Assembly: GCA_024138025.1 (NCBI GenBank)
Contig: JAMXBD010002787.1
Location: 62,001 to 126,000 of the forward strand
Source: Combretum micranthum
Lineage: Eukaryota; Streptophyta; Magnoliopsida; Myrtales; Combretaceae
DNA: 64,000 nt
Direction of reading: 5' to 3'
The notes beneath the pieces are model-generated. The model did no database searches. It was not told where the DNA came from and saw only the letters and a list, made by a program, of their open reading frames with translations. Position numbers and translations under genes: made by a program. Within the stretch, counting starts at the first letter, position 1; each line of letters opens with the position of its first letter. This document shows positions 22,740 to 35,149 of this stretch, piece by piece.

Positions 22740-24055
22740 TTTTATTTAGATACAAAAAGAAACATGTTATCCTATTTGAATGGACCCAAATCTTTCCAAA
22801 ACTCGGCTAAGTATATTCACTATGCCTTTATTCTGAATTGATCTCTCAGTAATGACCTTTTCGATTAGATGATATCTGTCATTCGAGTTGTTCTATTCCA
22901 ACTCGATGATATAAGCGTCTCCTTCATCAGAATAATGGCATGTGTTAGGATCCATGTCATCAAGCTTTGTCACATGAATTTGAAAAGGAAGATAGTGTTA
23001 TAATAAGATCACAGAATCTTAAAAGAGACACAAGGTTTTATTTCACCTATATGATAAAATAGAATAAAGGATGGAAAGGTAAAAAGGAAAAGGATTACGA
23101 TCCTAAAGATTGAACGTATAAATTAAAGATCGATGATATATCCTCTAAGATTGACTCTGTAGCATCAGAAGGAAGGAAAAGACTACGATCCTAGAGAAAG
23201 ATTAGATTAATTCAAGGCCACAGTAACAGATGTGATAATACCCATATTGTGTGAAACGTCTCCAAAATGAAAGAGAGGATGACCCACGTATTGATAGTTT
23301 TCTAGGTGTTTTTGTGAAAATAAGTATTTTTAAAAATAAATATGAAAATACAGTATAGAAAAAGATATTTGGAATAAAAATGTTAAAGATGCATGTAAAA
23401 GCTGCATCTTTGACTAAACTGAAGAGGGCGCACTGCCAGCATGCCCTCATTTTTTTTTTTTTTTTATTAGAGGGCTCAAGTAGCACCCACACCCTCTTCA
23501 AAAATAAAAATTCTCTCATGGAACAACAACTAAATCTATACATTGAGGTGCCATGGACCACATGAAGCACACGATGGTTACGTTCTTCTTGGTCTCTTTC
23601 AAGGCCTCAATTATGGCCTGATTGGCTGTGAAATGCGTGAATTGATTGTAGGATGACATGCAATAGAGATTGGTGAAAGCACGAAACTTTCTCCTTAGAA
23701 GGCTTCTCTGTGATCATGTCATAAAATGAGGATTTTCTGATTAGGAGCCTTGCGAACAATCCATTCATAAAATAGGCGACACCTTGTTACACTAAATCAC
23801 CACTTAAGGATACACTGATACAATTCATTCATATTTTCTAAGGCTATGCTCATTTACAGTACTTGTGGCTATGAGTAATGGATACCATGACCATCTTCTT
23901 CATTTTGTTTTTAGTTCCTTGTAGTGATTTCATTTTAAATATCTCCTCTCATTTGATGAAATGTGTAAACTTTGGGTGGAAGCATTTATCCTAAGTTTTG
24001 TTTGAGAGAAAGAGAGAGCTATGGAACAATGAGAATTTTATTTTGTGAAGAGGGT
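22740..24055. other. Intergenic, no gene seen
   Basis: Poly-T near 22729-22743 and 23449-23466. The open frames at 23202-23570 (minus) and 23380-23565 (plus) overlap each other, cross the homopolymer and show no domain. Confidence 0.5.
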
Positions 24056-24059
24056 ATAG

Positions 24060-24960
24060 CCGGCTGTGTATTTAACTTTTTTGTTTAATATGGATTTTGA
24101 TGAGACAATTGGTTGCGCAATTAACTAATCAATTATGTTGAACTATACTTAATTAGTCGAACAATGCGATGAACAATATGCTAGAAAATATATGTTTTGT
24201 ATATTTTCTATGGAGATTATGCAGGATTTAGCAAGAAAAATACTTAAGCATAGCTTGGTCGCGAGTCACGTTGAGAGCCTGACGAGTCCATACATTTGAG
24301 GCACGACAAGCTCAAGTCTCAAAGCTCGATGAGATCAAAGAGGTACATACTTGGTCGGAGTAAATCTAAAGGTGAGATGGTTAAGGCGCAACATTCATCA
24401 GGACACGACAAGTTTGAATTCAAGGCTTGAAGAATCATAGACTTAGTCAAGGGACAAATATAAAGCGCGACAGTTTGGGACATGGCAATTTAAAATATGG
24501 AGCCGATGTGGCATAAAGGAGCCGTTATGCACATATCTCTAATAAACATTTAAATGTTTTGAAGGCTATAGATATATGTTCCTTTAGAGATTCGAATGAT
24601 GAAAAAGACTAGAAATAAAAAGAACTGTGAAGTGCAAAATTATTAAAAGCTTTTATTTGCAAATATATAAATCAAAGAAATCTTTCATTATCTTTGTACT
24701 CCTATTCATTATTTGCAAAATCTGAAAAGAGAAAAATTTTTAAAGTGCTCTGTTCTTGAGCATCTTATGAGTGAAGGAAATAGTCTATTTCCTGTGTGTT
24801 ATAAAGCAATATACTACTCAACTTGAGCTTAGGTTGTTGAATAAAAATGGTTGCGAAGTCCTCGGTTGAAGATTTTTGAAATCATGGAAGTAAAGTAGTG
24901 CTACACCCTAAAGGGTATCTTAGTCATATTAATTATCATATTTTTTTTCTTTATTGGAAT
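24060..24960 (+). mobile_element. LTR-like segment, possibly copia solo LTR
   Basis: Less AT-rich than its flanks, with repeated 'cacgacaagctcaa'/'cgacaagtttgaa' words. It has a TATA-like 'ctatagatatatg' near 24570 and a late segment with 'gaagtcctcggttgaaga' near 24857, wording that resembles the copia LTR at 41895-43872. No primer-binding site or flanking coding region was found. Boundaries are guesses. Confidence 0.35.
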
Positions 24961-26030
24961 ATTTACATATCTTCTAGATGTTTTGATATTATTACATTGC
25001 TTGATTGATATAAAATTAATTTGGGGCTCTTTTGCTTAATTAGCAGAATAATATATTGTCAATTAGAATATTAAATCCGTAATTGTTTGTTGTTCTAATC
25101 TTTCTTGTACCAAAACATGATTGATTTTAAGAAAAATAAATTAATTTATGTTATGAGATATATAATCTAAACTAAGTAAATTGAACTTTGATTTTTGTAT
25201 AATTGATAATTTCTCTTGTTTTATGTTATTGATAAATTAAATTCTAAGAGTTGTTTAATTAATTATAGAAATGATCAAATAGCTTATTTTAATTATCGAA
25301 AAAGGAAAGAAAAGTTGTTACAGTTTGTTAATGACATAACCAATTTATTTCATGACAAATAAAATTAATTTTTACATAATAATCAAATTTTAAACCGAGT
25401 GTGTTTGGTTAGGTAACTTAGGAACAGATTAATATTGATTTATTCTACATTACTTGCTTTTAATATAATGGTTTTCTTCATATTCTTAAAATGTTCATCT
25501 TTTCATCATTGAATCTTTTAAAAGAATAAATTCATCAATGTGAATTCGGCTCTACTCACTGCTAATACATCATTCATGTAAATCTTATAGTAGGAATTTA
25601 ATTTGGTTGGATTTGACATCAACAATATTTATTATTTAATTGAAATAGTGATATAATTAAAAAAAAATTATTAGAATAAAAGAACATATGTATGATGTCT
25701 CTTTTATAATAAAAAATATTTATTATATTTTTTATGATAATAGAGGATGGGACTAGCAATAAATTTCAACTATGTTTATGATAAGATAATGAATAAATTA
25801 TTAAATAACAATTTATGAGAATGGGCATTGTAGCAATTTATTGAGAATTTAAATAATTAAACAGTAAACATGCATTAATTATAATACTCATGTAATATCT
25901 ATCTATAATTATTTATATTATTTAAGTTAGATAAACTTCCTTGCTCTACCTATTTCCCTAATTGCCCTTAAAATAAAATCATTCTTCTTTATTTCATAAA
26001 AAACTTTAAAAGTTAAAATTTATTAATTTC
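24961..26030. other. Very AT-rich intergenic, no gene seen
   Basis: No open frame of note and no recognisable repeat ends. Confidence 0.5.
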
Positions 26031-26039
26031 AAATATTTT

Positions 26040-26843
26040 AGTAATTCCAAGGATAAAGTACTTCAAACTACAATGGAAAAATAAATTTCTATCACACAAA
26101 GGGAAGGAAGTTTTAATTAAATCAGTGGCCTTCATAATACCTACATATGCTGTAAGCATTTTTCACTTTCCTTTGAAATGGTGTAGGAAGGTAACATCGA
26201 TGACTGCAAAATTCCAGTGGGAGGCAATATCGAAAAGAAAAAATTCACTGGAAAAGTGGTCCGATATAGCGAAACCAAAACAGATGGTGGTTTAGGTTTT
26301 AGGGACCTAGTAGAGTTTAACAAGGCTTTATTGGGGAAATTGGCATGGGTAATTCTACAAAGACCTAATGATTTTTTAGTTCTGTCATTAAAAGTATATG
26401 TTTCCCAAAATTGAGTTTATGGAGGCAAAATTAGGAAGTAAAGTATCATGATGCTGGAGAAGTATCCCGGTTGGAAGGGAAATGATCGAAAAGGAGTTTT
26501 TTTGGCAAGTGGGAAGAGAAGACAAGGTCGGAGTGTTTACCAGGTCAGAAAATTCAAAGTAATATAATTGAAGGGGCGATGGCTAATCTGAAAGTTGATG
26601 AAATTAGAGAAGAATCAGGTAATAGATGGAACTTGAGCAACATTATGCACTTTTATCTCATAAAGAGCAGCAAGCTATTGAATCTATTCCACGCTGCAAG
26701 CCCAATTTTGATGATCAAAGTGTTTGGCTAAAAATTAAAAATGGTCAATATATAATTAAAGCTGGGTATTTACTTTTGGTATCTAAGGCTCCAGCTAATG
26801 TTTTTGCTTGCCTATCTACATCGGCGACAGTAAACATGAAAAT
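26040..26843 (+). mobile_element. LINE ORF2 C-terminal part (thumb, connection, zf-RVT), left of a hAT insertion
   Basis: Plus strand. It starts with KNKFLSHKGKEVLIKSVAF near 26078 and IPTYAVSIFHFPLKWC, the RT thumb of plant L1 elements. GGLGFRDLVEFNKALLGKLA follows at about 26290. Later comes WLKIKNGQYIIKAGYLLL near 26730, the segment before the zf-RVT knuckle. Several frame changes occur. The element is a 5'-truncated, dead copy, distinct from the LINE at 18-22 kb, and is cut at 26843 by the hAT element. Confidence 0.8.
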
Positions 26844-26851
26844 ATAGAAAG
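26844..26851 (+). repeat. 8-bp target-site duplication, left (ATAGAAAG)
   Basis: Identical to 28006-28013 and directly abutting the element ends. Eight base pairs is the hAT length. Confidence 0.92.
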
Positions 26852-28005
26852 TCGGGCTGTCCATTGAATCGAATCCAATCAAAACCGAAAATTGAACTGA
26901 ACCAAATTGAACCGCAAAATACAGTTCTTTTATATTTTGGTTCGATTCATGAAGAGTCTAAATGTTACGGTTCGGTTCAAGGAGTAAAACCAAACCAACC
27001 GTTTAAACCCTAACCGAATTACTTTACATTAAAAGAAATAAAAAAGAAGCCATCTTATTTATTTATAACTCTTAAATATCATATATTAGGATCACGTGAC
27101 ATTTCATTCTAACTCATATGTATATAGTATTTATGAATAGACTTGAAATGGAATCACAATTCTAGATTCTAATAACATTCTTGTTTTTTAGATATATCTT
27201 TGAAAGGGAACTGAGTAAGATTTTTATTTATAGATTTATTAAGAGAAATGCTGTTTTGTTCCAATTTATGAAATGTAATTGCATTTTTAACCACATTAAT
27301 GTCATTTATAAATATAAATGTTGTATATATATATTCATATTATATATTTTACATAATTAATTATTAAATGTATTATATATTTAATAATATTAAACAGCAA
27401 TCTTTTATTTGTCTCAAAAGTTTCCCAGTATGTTTTTCTTATTTTATTAATTTTAAATTATCCTAAAACTAGTGGCATGCATCAATTAAAATAAAGTGGT
27501 ATAATTGAGTTTAGAACATGCACAATCATTTAATTGGTATAATGAAAATTTAAATTTGTTACAAGGAAAGAATATTATAAACAAACATGGAATTAATGTA
27601 AAAGAAAGATTTTCTTTAGTTAGTATTATAGATTTATTAAAAATATGTTACTTGAAATTCAGATTGAAAAATAATTTTAAAATGGATAATATATATATCT
27701 AAAATTATTAAATGCATGACCTAATATAATGATAAGTTTAATTATTACACAACGTTCCTCAATCTAAATATATTTTTCTTTTCTCGGGAACTCAAATGGC
27801 TATTAATAATTAGTTACAACTAAATACTTTAGAAGAGGTTTGAACCGAACTGAACCAAACAAAATAGCATTTGAAGTGGTTAAATTCAAAACCCTGAACC
27901 GTTAAAACGGATCAATTCATTAAGGGTTTGAACTGAGCTTTTTCTAATGTGGTTCTGTTTAGTTTGACTCCTACACCGAACCAAACTGAATCATGAACAA
28001 CCCTA
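26852..28005. mobile_element. Non-autonomous hAT element (1154 bp) inserted in a LINE
   Basis: Ends are TCGGGCTGTCCATTGAATC on the left and, reversed, TAGGGTTGTTCATGATTC on the right: imperfect inverted repeats of the plant hAT type. Sub-terminal regions have many 'ggttcggtt'/'aaccgaacc' words in both orientations. A perfect 8-bp target duplication flanks it. The AT-rich interior has only a 65-codon frame (27505-27702) without transposase features, so mobilisation would depend on a transposase from elsewhere. Confidence 0.9.
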
Positions 28006-28013
28006 ATAGAAAG
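28006..28013 (+). repeat. 8-bp target-site duplication, right (ATAGAAAG)
   Basis: Second copy of the duplication made when the hAT element inserted. Confidence 0.92.
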
Positions 28014-28480
28014 TGTGTAGGGATTAAATGTTATGCCAAAATTAAAACATTTTCTTTGGAGAGCTTGTTTTGATACCCTAAGCTTGTAATCTTAATCTCT
28101 TCAAAGAAAATTAAAACAAGACCCCCTGTGTGTTTTTGTAATTTGGAGGAATCAATTGAACATATATTCTTCCGTTATACTTGAACTCATTGCATCTTGG
28201 TTTTATCTTTTGGATTATAAAGTTAATTTATGTTCAATAAACAGGTTCCATGATGGTGCTTACTACAACTGAGTTTTTGTATGGCACGATAGTGATGGGG
28301 AGAATATCTTATCAAATTGTTGTCACTCTTTGGCACATTTAGAAGGAACGTAACTCGAGATGTTTCCAATCTTCTACGACCCAAATCCAATGACTACTAT
28401 TAGAAGATTGAAGCTTCCTGTAAGGAAAGAAGAATTGACACCGAAGAACTTGCAATCATTAATCAGCAGAATTCGTACAA
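28014..28480 (+). mobile_element. LINE ORF2 continuation right of the hAT insertion (zf-RVT and beyond)
   Basis: Homology resumes with LNVMPKLKHFLWRACFDTLS near 28025, the zf-RVT entry ('VPPKIKHFLWRAC'). Then comes CVFVIWRNQLNIYSS-like decayed knuckle sequence near 28125 and, near 28325, an IWKERNSRCF-like block with a stop inside it. This proves that the hAT element split a pre-existing LINE. Confidence 0.75.
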
Positions 28481-28744
28481 GCTACATACGTCTTAGAGAT
28501 CACCAGAAGGTACAATAAAATTAAACTGGTGATGGTGCTTTTTCCAGCATCCACGAGCAACCAGGATAGAAAATATAGTGAGAAATTCAAAAGGACAAGT
28601 ATTAAATCTTTTGCAAAACCATGTCAAGAGAGCAATGTGAAGATGTTGAAGACAGTGTTCTTGGAAGTTTACATTTGTAAAAAAAAGTTGTGTAACATTG
28701 AAATGCCTCAATCTTCACTTAAGTTAGAAATTGAATTTAGATAG

Positions 28745-31700
28745 ATTAAAAAAAGTCAAATGAATACAGGATATAATTAGATAAGTTAACATAATTAATT
28801 AATAATTAATTAAGTTAAATTTGATATTTCAATTCTTAAACCCCTAAACGTCTGTTAAATGTTTAGTGGACTACTATACCCTTAAATTTTAGTTTAAATT
28901 CCAATTCATAAATTTCCACCGGTTTTGAATTCGTTGCTTACCTAAAAAAGATCAGATCTTGAGTCTAAGCTCAACTTAAATATTAATTTGATAAAAACCA
29001 ATCTCCTAAATCAATTTTATATCTTAAGCTCTTTATTTCTAATATATTGATCCTTAGATTTTTTCTTAAATACTTTTAGAATTTGAAATATTGATTTGAA
29101 AGTTTTAAACCTGACAAGTTTATCCGAAAATATCTTCTAATTCTTTAAAAATATATATAACCCTTATTTTTTTTCCTTTCCTTTCATTTGGTTGCCTTCT
29201 CTCTCTCTTCATTCCTTCCTTTCCATCATTTTTCTTTCTTTTTCTCTTTATTCCATTTCCCAAAACTCAAGCCACAAATCTCAATTTCAACAAGTTTATA
29301 AAGAAAATCAAAGATAGAAAACAAGATAGAGGATGAAAATCATGCTACATATAACTCCAAGAGCTTAGGAAAAGTAGGAGTAGAAGAATTAAGATGTTAG
29401 AATTTGCCTAAAAAGATAAGTTTTATTATTTCTCGCTTTAGTTATTGTTTATACATGTAAAAATTGTAATGAGACTAGATCTATGTAAAACTTGTGATGA
29501 TAGTGATGAATCAAAGATGTATGAACATATTTGTTAACAAACTTATATATGTGTATATTGTGTAGGCCAAGTATTTGATAAAATGCTTTGAAGGAGTGTG
29601 ATATAAATATGTATATAGAAGTGTTTACAAGTTAAGATTTTGCATGTTTATACTTAGAATAAGTTGGTTTTGTTGATGTATAATGAAAACAAGTAATTAG
29701 GATTAGTGTAAAACACAAAGGAAATTCGTAACATGATTCCCTTATTCATCACGGCCGTTACAAGGCTCTTGATCTCCTCGAAGCTAATTATTTTTTAAGG
29801 CAATGGCTTGATCACAATCGTCATGAGGAGCGTGATCTTCTCTGATCACATTTTTTTCTTTGATCACGGGTGTGACAAGGACTGTATCGAGCACCACGAC
29901 CCCTAAAACGGCTGTTATGTGATAAACGATGGAGATCACATACCCCATCACAAGCGTGATGAGGATGGTGATGTGATTGGTTCCCTAGTACAGTTCATAA
30001 AGAAGAAAGAAAAAGAAGAAAAGAAAAATAAATAAATAAAAATAAAATGAAATAGATAATGATAGATAATATGTTATGTTAGTTAATTTGTATAATTAAG
30101 AATGAGTTAAGATAATTTGTGGATTAATTACTAACTAGAATTCACATAGTTCTTGAGTATAAAATGAACTTAGTTAGTTAACTTAAGTTCAACTTGACCT
30201 AAATGAACTTAAATGAATTAAAATGAATTAGATTGATTTAGTTTAATCACTTTGACTTAATGATTGAATTAAATGATTAACTCTAATCAGTTTGGCTAAG
30301 TTAAGGTAATAGGCTTAATAGATAATAATTGGCTTTAGTTAATGAATTAGGATAAACCTTAGTATAATATAGGGAATATGTTGTTTCAAATGCGTATTTG
30401 CTTAGTAAATGAATGTTTTCAAATATGTATGATGTGATGATGCTTTTTTAATAAAAGACTATAAACAAAGTGAAAAGAAATACTTTGACAAACAAAGAAA
30501 AACTATCCGTATTTTGGCGGGACGATATTGCAGCCATAGCGGGGTTCCTATTTAGTGTACGATCAAATAGGGTCTTAATAAAAGTTTGAGATAAGTGAAT
30601 AATTAATACAATTTCTTATATGAGTTTAATTCATGAACAGATATGGATGTCTGATTTATCTTTTGAAATAGCCTTGGATTGCCTTTTGTTTCTGATTAGA
30701 CTCCAAATATAAAAAGTACACAATAACTTGCATGATGGTTGCAAGGATAGGCATTCTAAAATGGATTAAAACTTAAAAAATGGTCATTATAAATGAGTGC
30801 TGCTTGTGCTTGTACTATTGAATCCGGTCCGGGAAGCAGCAACCCTCATGATGCAATGGCATGGTAGTTAGGTGTTGAGATGTCATGATCCAATGACAAA
30901 TACCATGATGCAAGGGTACAATATGATGCAATGGTGATTTTATATGTGACTTAGCAAGTAGCTGATGGGGCAAATGATTCGGCGTAACATTTAATTAGGC
31001 TCGAAATAAATAAACATGTTTTAGTTTATGTTCATGGGACCGATTGAACTAACTGATGCTATAGACTGAGATAAGTGGTGTATATAAAGGTTGTGAACCC
31101 TAGATGAGGCTATTTTTTCTTTCTCGAATAGATATAGGAGATATAGGTACCTGGACTTCCTATATCAACTCCTTGAGCAGCTACTGTTATTCAGAATCCC
31201 CAGATTCCCTTCAATTGTTTCGGAGTGTGAGCGCTCCAGTATTGATTAGTTTATTTTAATTGAAGATAATAACTTGTTCTTCATGCATTACATTTAGTTA
31301 GGCTTGTGTGTCAATTCGTGTGTGTCTATGTTACTATGAACTAGGTTTCAACGCATTATTGTTGTTGTCTTTTCTAGGTATTGTTGATTGATGTTGATAA
31401 TGATGAGGATTGATGATGATAATGGTGTTTTGATGAAGATGATGTTGATGGTGATGCACTCAGGTTTACGAGCAATGTTGGAGAAGCAAAGTAAGATAGG
31501 GCCATTAGATGTTTATATTTATTTTATTTTATTTTATTGTGGAACTAGATTTATCTTTCTAAAGTTGTATATTCTCTAGGGGCTTGGTTGAGGAGCCCAT
31601 ATTTTGTAAATAAGCCTTAGTCTTGTTTTGAGAAAGTTGATCTACTCTGTATAAGTAGAAGTTAGAAATGTTTTTTAAAGTTGTTTTATTGTTATAAATC

Positions 31701-31855
31701 TAGTTATTTTTAGAATCTAATTATAGGATTTAATAAATTATAATTACGTAGCAATGTTCATGATAAACATATTATTCTAGGAAGCTTGAGCGTGTAATAT
31801 ATAAAGTATTATATGTGGTGGTAACGCCTTAATTAAAAGTTAGGACGTTACAAAT
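28745..31855 (+). mobile_element. Large non-coding repeat (~3 kb), plus orientation
   Basis: No protein domains. A CT-rich leader-like tract lies at 29165-29275. A GC-richer block at 29735-29990 carries inverted and direct variants of 'gatcacgggtgtgac', shared with 16395-16700. The right part (31260-31855) is shared in order with 53780-54410, including 'cattacatttagtta' and 'attttattttattt'. The end reads 'ggtaacgcc ... ggacgttaca', itself a short inverted repeat. It may be an LTR-retroelement derivative without genes; this is inference. Confidence 0.45.
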
Positions 31856-31869
31856 ATCATTATAGAGAT

Positions 31870-32175
31870 GTATTGCTCTTTGGTGCCAAAAGCTTTTTCT
31901 TATCTAGATTCATGTTTATGGAGTGCCCTACTTTTGATGATGAGAATAGTTGAGTTAGTTGGTTCTTTTCTAATTTTCAATTTTAATCGAATAAAGAGAG
32001 AAGCCAATAATTGTGCTCACTAGTTAGCTTCTTAAGGAAAGATGGGTTGTTTTTCAGATTTTTCTTTTCCTTATCTTTCAGCATCCTTTAGTAGTTTGTT
32101 AGATACTAATTTCATTTGTAATGTTTTGAATTAATTTTATGGATTTATAATAAAACATCATTTCAATGGCTAAAA
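31870..32175 (+). mobile_element. LINE 3' end: RNase H tail and poly-A
   Basis: Plus strand, reads FSNFQFNRIKREANNCAH near 31966, the end of the LINE-type RNase H domain ('F..R.AN..AH.LA'). Then come a short 3' segment with an ATAAAA signal near 32150 and an A-rich end at about 32174. 5'-truncated copy, as typical for LINEs. Confidence 0.7.
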
Positions 32176-32245
32176 AAAATAAATTAGATGAAATTAATTA
32201 CCAAAAGAAAAATCGTGTTTGTGAAATGGGAAAATTGAAACTAAT

Positions 32246-32380
32246 AGCCTTGTAACATAATGGTATCTCCCCTAATCTCTCAAGTGAGAGGTATCAGGTT
32301 TGAATTCTCTCCTCTTCCCCCGCCCCACCGTGCCCTTCTCTCCCCCAATTGTAATGGCAAAAAAAATAAAAAAAAAAACG
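32246..32380 (+). mobile_element. tRNA-derived SINE
   Basis: It starts 'agccttgtaacataatggt', an A-box-like Pol III promoter. The sequence 'atcaggtttgaattc' near 32288 is a B box (consensus GGTTCGAANCC). It ends in an A-rich tail at 32359-32378. A second copy at 34246-34357 begins with the corresponding bases, which supports the start. A clear target duplication is not visible here. Confidence 0.75.
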
Positions 32381-32480
32381 CTATTGAAGTTCATACATAA
32401 ATCAATACACGATAGTTTTACATGAACGTAAATTGTGATAAAGCTCCAATTTTTTTTTTTTCTATTTCAAAACATCACTT

Positions 32481-32570
32481 GATCTCTCTCTCTCTCTCAA
32501 CACAACTATCACATCCCTCCTCTTTCACTCTTTCTGTCCTCTCTCTCTCTCCCCCCCTCCCTCTCTATAT
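32481..32570. repeat. CT-rich microsatellite tract
   Basis: Runs of (CT)n at 32483-32498 and 32540-32573 separated by pyrimidine-rich sequence. A (CT)n run also lies near 33028-33042. Confidence 0.85.
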
Positions 32571-32697
32571 TAATATATAGAGACAGACATGGAACGATAT
32601 GATTAAGAGGGCTTAATTAAATCTTGTATAATAAAATATAAAAATAACACATTTTTTCTATTTAAATATATTATAATAATAATTTTTTTTGGGCTGC

Positions 32698-32857
32698 GAT
32701 TATAAGTCGCAATGTACAAATGCCTAATATATGCTGGGCGGCTTGGAGGGTGAGGTTCGTCCCTGTTAATATATGTTGCATGTATATATCATGTCTTGTT
32801 ATTACTACATACAATGTACCATGATTATAAGGCGCAATGTACAAATGCCTAATATAT
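32698..32857 (+). repeat. 35-bp direct repeat pair, 125 bp apart
   Basis: 'gattataagtcgcaatgtac' plus 15 further bases at 32698-32732 recurs at 32823-32857 with one difference (agtc/aggc). A third partial copy, 'ttataagtcgcaat', is at about 32873. The spacer has a higher GC content than its surroundings. Origin unknown. Confidence 0.8.
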
Positions 32858-33179
32858 ATTTTCATATTTCATTTATAAGTCGCAATTATAATAATGTATA
32901 ATGGTATGATTTTCAATTTGACCTTATTTATTTAAGTTATTATTATCAACTAGGGACTTAAACAAAAAAAAAAAATTCAACTTTATATATTTAAAATACA
33001 TTTATAATAACTTCCACTATTTGTAGCTCTCTCTCTCTCTTCCTTTTTTTTTTCCCTCCTACCTTCTCTTGCCTCAATAGTTTACCTTCTAATAATTATC
33101 TTTAATTGTATAGGACTATAACAACCTTTTCAAAATAATATTGACTTTCTAAAATAATAATAATTTTTTTTATAAACTC

Positions 33180-34232
33180 AAAACTTCATTAAGAAAAAAC
33201 TACCAAAATAGAAGTAGTAAGCAGGATGGCATCGACCTTTACCCTGCACATCAACTATACTAAGACAAGGAACAAAACATTGGTATGAGAAACAACATAA
33301 TTTTGAGTTCTCAAAGGTAAAAGATTAAAAAAGGTTGTTGAAGATATACTCACAAAATCTTTAGCTACTTCGTGTCTCCAACCTATAATAGCCAAGTCAT
33401 GTGTTGTCCAATTTGCTTCCCTAATTGTCCACTTCATAATCATCTTTTGGTTGAACTACTGGTGCATCAGTATCATGTGTCTTCACATTAATACAACGTT
33501 AGGAGTAAAAACATCTTCATCACCTGGTTTCGAAATCTAGTTAATAGTTGTCTTGGCGTTAGATTCAATCACAACAAAGGGAATATTATGGTTAGAAATC
33601 CATTTTATTCCCAAATAAATTTGCCTAAATATCAGCAATGAGTGGTGATTCCACCATAAAAGACTTAATTAGTCCACCTACACTAAGACCAGTCTCATTC
33701 CTAGTAATAGTATTAATTGTAGCATCATCGATAGGAGACTTAAAGGCAACGTTGCAGTTAATTTTGATCCAAGATGGTGATGGTAGTTTCCAAACAGTCT
33801 CAATCATTAAGGGGTTCTTTCTTTTGCAAGCTCTAAAAGGAGCCCAAAATTCATTACTTGCAGCTCGGGCATGATGGATCCATGAAGGGTTGGCAATACC
33901 TTCAATCACCTGCTTATTTGTTTCACACCACAACAACTAGTATGAAAACACAGCCACTACTTGGGGAGGATAGCCTTATACTTTCACAAGCTCTTTCCTC
34001 CAAGAAAAGTTTTGTTTCATATAAATATAAAGGTCATCATCTAAAGCATTAGATGTATGATTTTCAATTCCAAGGAGGCAAGGATACGCCTAACTTTCTT
34101 AATTTCCTCACAATCACACATTAAGTGCCGAATACTTTCAGGCTCTCTACAGAACAAATAGTTACTTTCCAGATTTATCCCACGTCGAATGAGGTTATCC
34201 TTAGTAGGCAGGCCTCCTAATTTAATTTCTAA
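33180..34232 (-). mobile_element. LINE ORF2 C-terminus: zf-RVT plus RNase H, minus strand
   Basis: From right to left: a zf-RVT knuckle at 34041-34232 (LPTKDNLIRRGI, then LFCREPESIRHLMCDC, where the first cysteine of the usual CxxC is Y). Next is an RNase H domain at 33625-33800 (WKLPSPSWIKINCNVAFKS, then RNETG; the N in NCNVAF replaces the first catalytic D). Then comes REANWTTHDLA near 33410. Open fragments are 33625-33936 and 34041-34241, in different frames. An inactive LINE fragment. Confidence 0.85.
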
Positions 34233-34245
34233 TTCTAGCAAAACA

Positions 34246-34324
34246 AAACTTGTAAGCTTGTGGAATCACTCCTAATCTTTCATGTGAGATATACCAAGTT
34301 TGTATCTCCATTGCTTGTTGTAAT

Positions 34325-34357
<33 letters not shown>
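34246..34357 (+). mobile_element. tRNA-derived SINE with ~31-A tail and target duplication
   Basis: It matches 32246-32380 from its first base ('aaacttgtaagcttgtgg' against 'agccttgtaacataatgg') but lacks the CT-rich middle. The tail is an uninterrupted run of about 30 A. Flanks 34234-34245 (tctagcaaaaca) and 34358-34369 (tctagcaacaca) match at 11 of 12 positions, a LINE-mobilised target duplication. It inserted at the edge of the LINE fragment 33180-34232. Confidence 0.85.
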
Positions 34358-34360
<3 letters not shown>

Positions 34361-34369
34361 AGCAACACA

Positions 34370-35140
34370 GCTTCTTCTTTTCATTTTCCTCTCATAGTAA
34401 TTGCATTATAGTTTTGAGGAGGAAAGTGAAGAGATCATCTTGTATATAAAAACATTTGCTATTTTAATCAAATTTATAAAGAGATTTAAAAAAAATTTAA
34501 TAATTATTATAAAGGATTTATAAACTTTTTAAATTAATTTTTTTATAATTGAATGGTACTAAATTTGCACACACATATTATACTAAATTGGACATCGTTT
34601 AATATTAATCTCCTAAGATTCACTAGATTTTGTTGGAAGTGTTGTGGGCCCAACATTTTATGTGTGTAGTGGTCAATATAGAGTTGGGTCATATGGTCAT
34701 ATTAGTTTACAGTAGCCAACTAATTTGTCTTTAAAATGCCATAAGTCCTAAGGCAATCTATACTTATTATCTTATTATTTTATATTTTAGATAATTTGTT
34801 CCTTGGTATTCCATGTGGGACTTTTTCATCTTTTAATGGATTTGAATCATTTCTTTCTATGGTTGTCAAAATCACGATTCTATATAGAATCGCTAGGACA
34901 TCAATAGAATCGGAATATAGAATCAAAACGAGAAACATAAGTTTCTACGACCTATATAAAATAACTTTTAATTATTAGAGATTTGTTTATATTAGTCTTA
35001 AAAAAACATAAAGTAGATAATAAAACAAGAAAAATCAATATACATTTTAATCATATGCACAATAAAGCTCATAGATGAAATAATCATATCGCAATACAGA
35101 TAATCAAGCACAAGTCCTTATGCTACCACATAAAATCATA
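34370..35140. other. Intergenic, no gene seen
   Basis: AT-rich. The segment near 34858-34925 has repeated 'atagaatcg' words (a decayed transposon-like patch). No open frame with a domain. Confidence 0.45.
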
Positions 35141-35149
35141 TTATAAATA
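35141..35149 (+). repeat. 9-bp target-site duplication, left (TTATAAATA)
   Basis: Identical to 37200-37208, directly abutting the terminal inverted repeats. Nine base pairs is the Mutator-superfamily length. Confidence 0.93.

Noticed and set aside
23202..23570. 122-codon minus-strand frame
   Set aside because: Crosses a T/A homopolymer (poly-lysine) and has no recognisable domain or codon preference.
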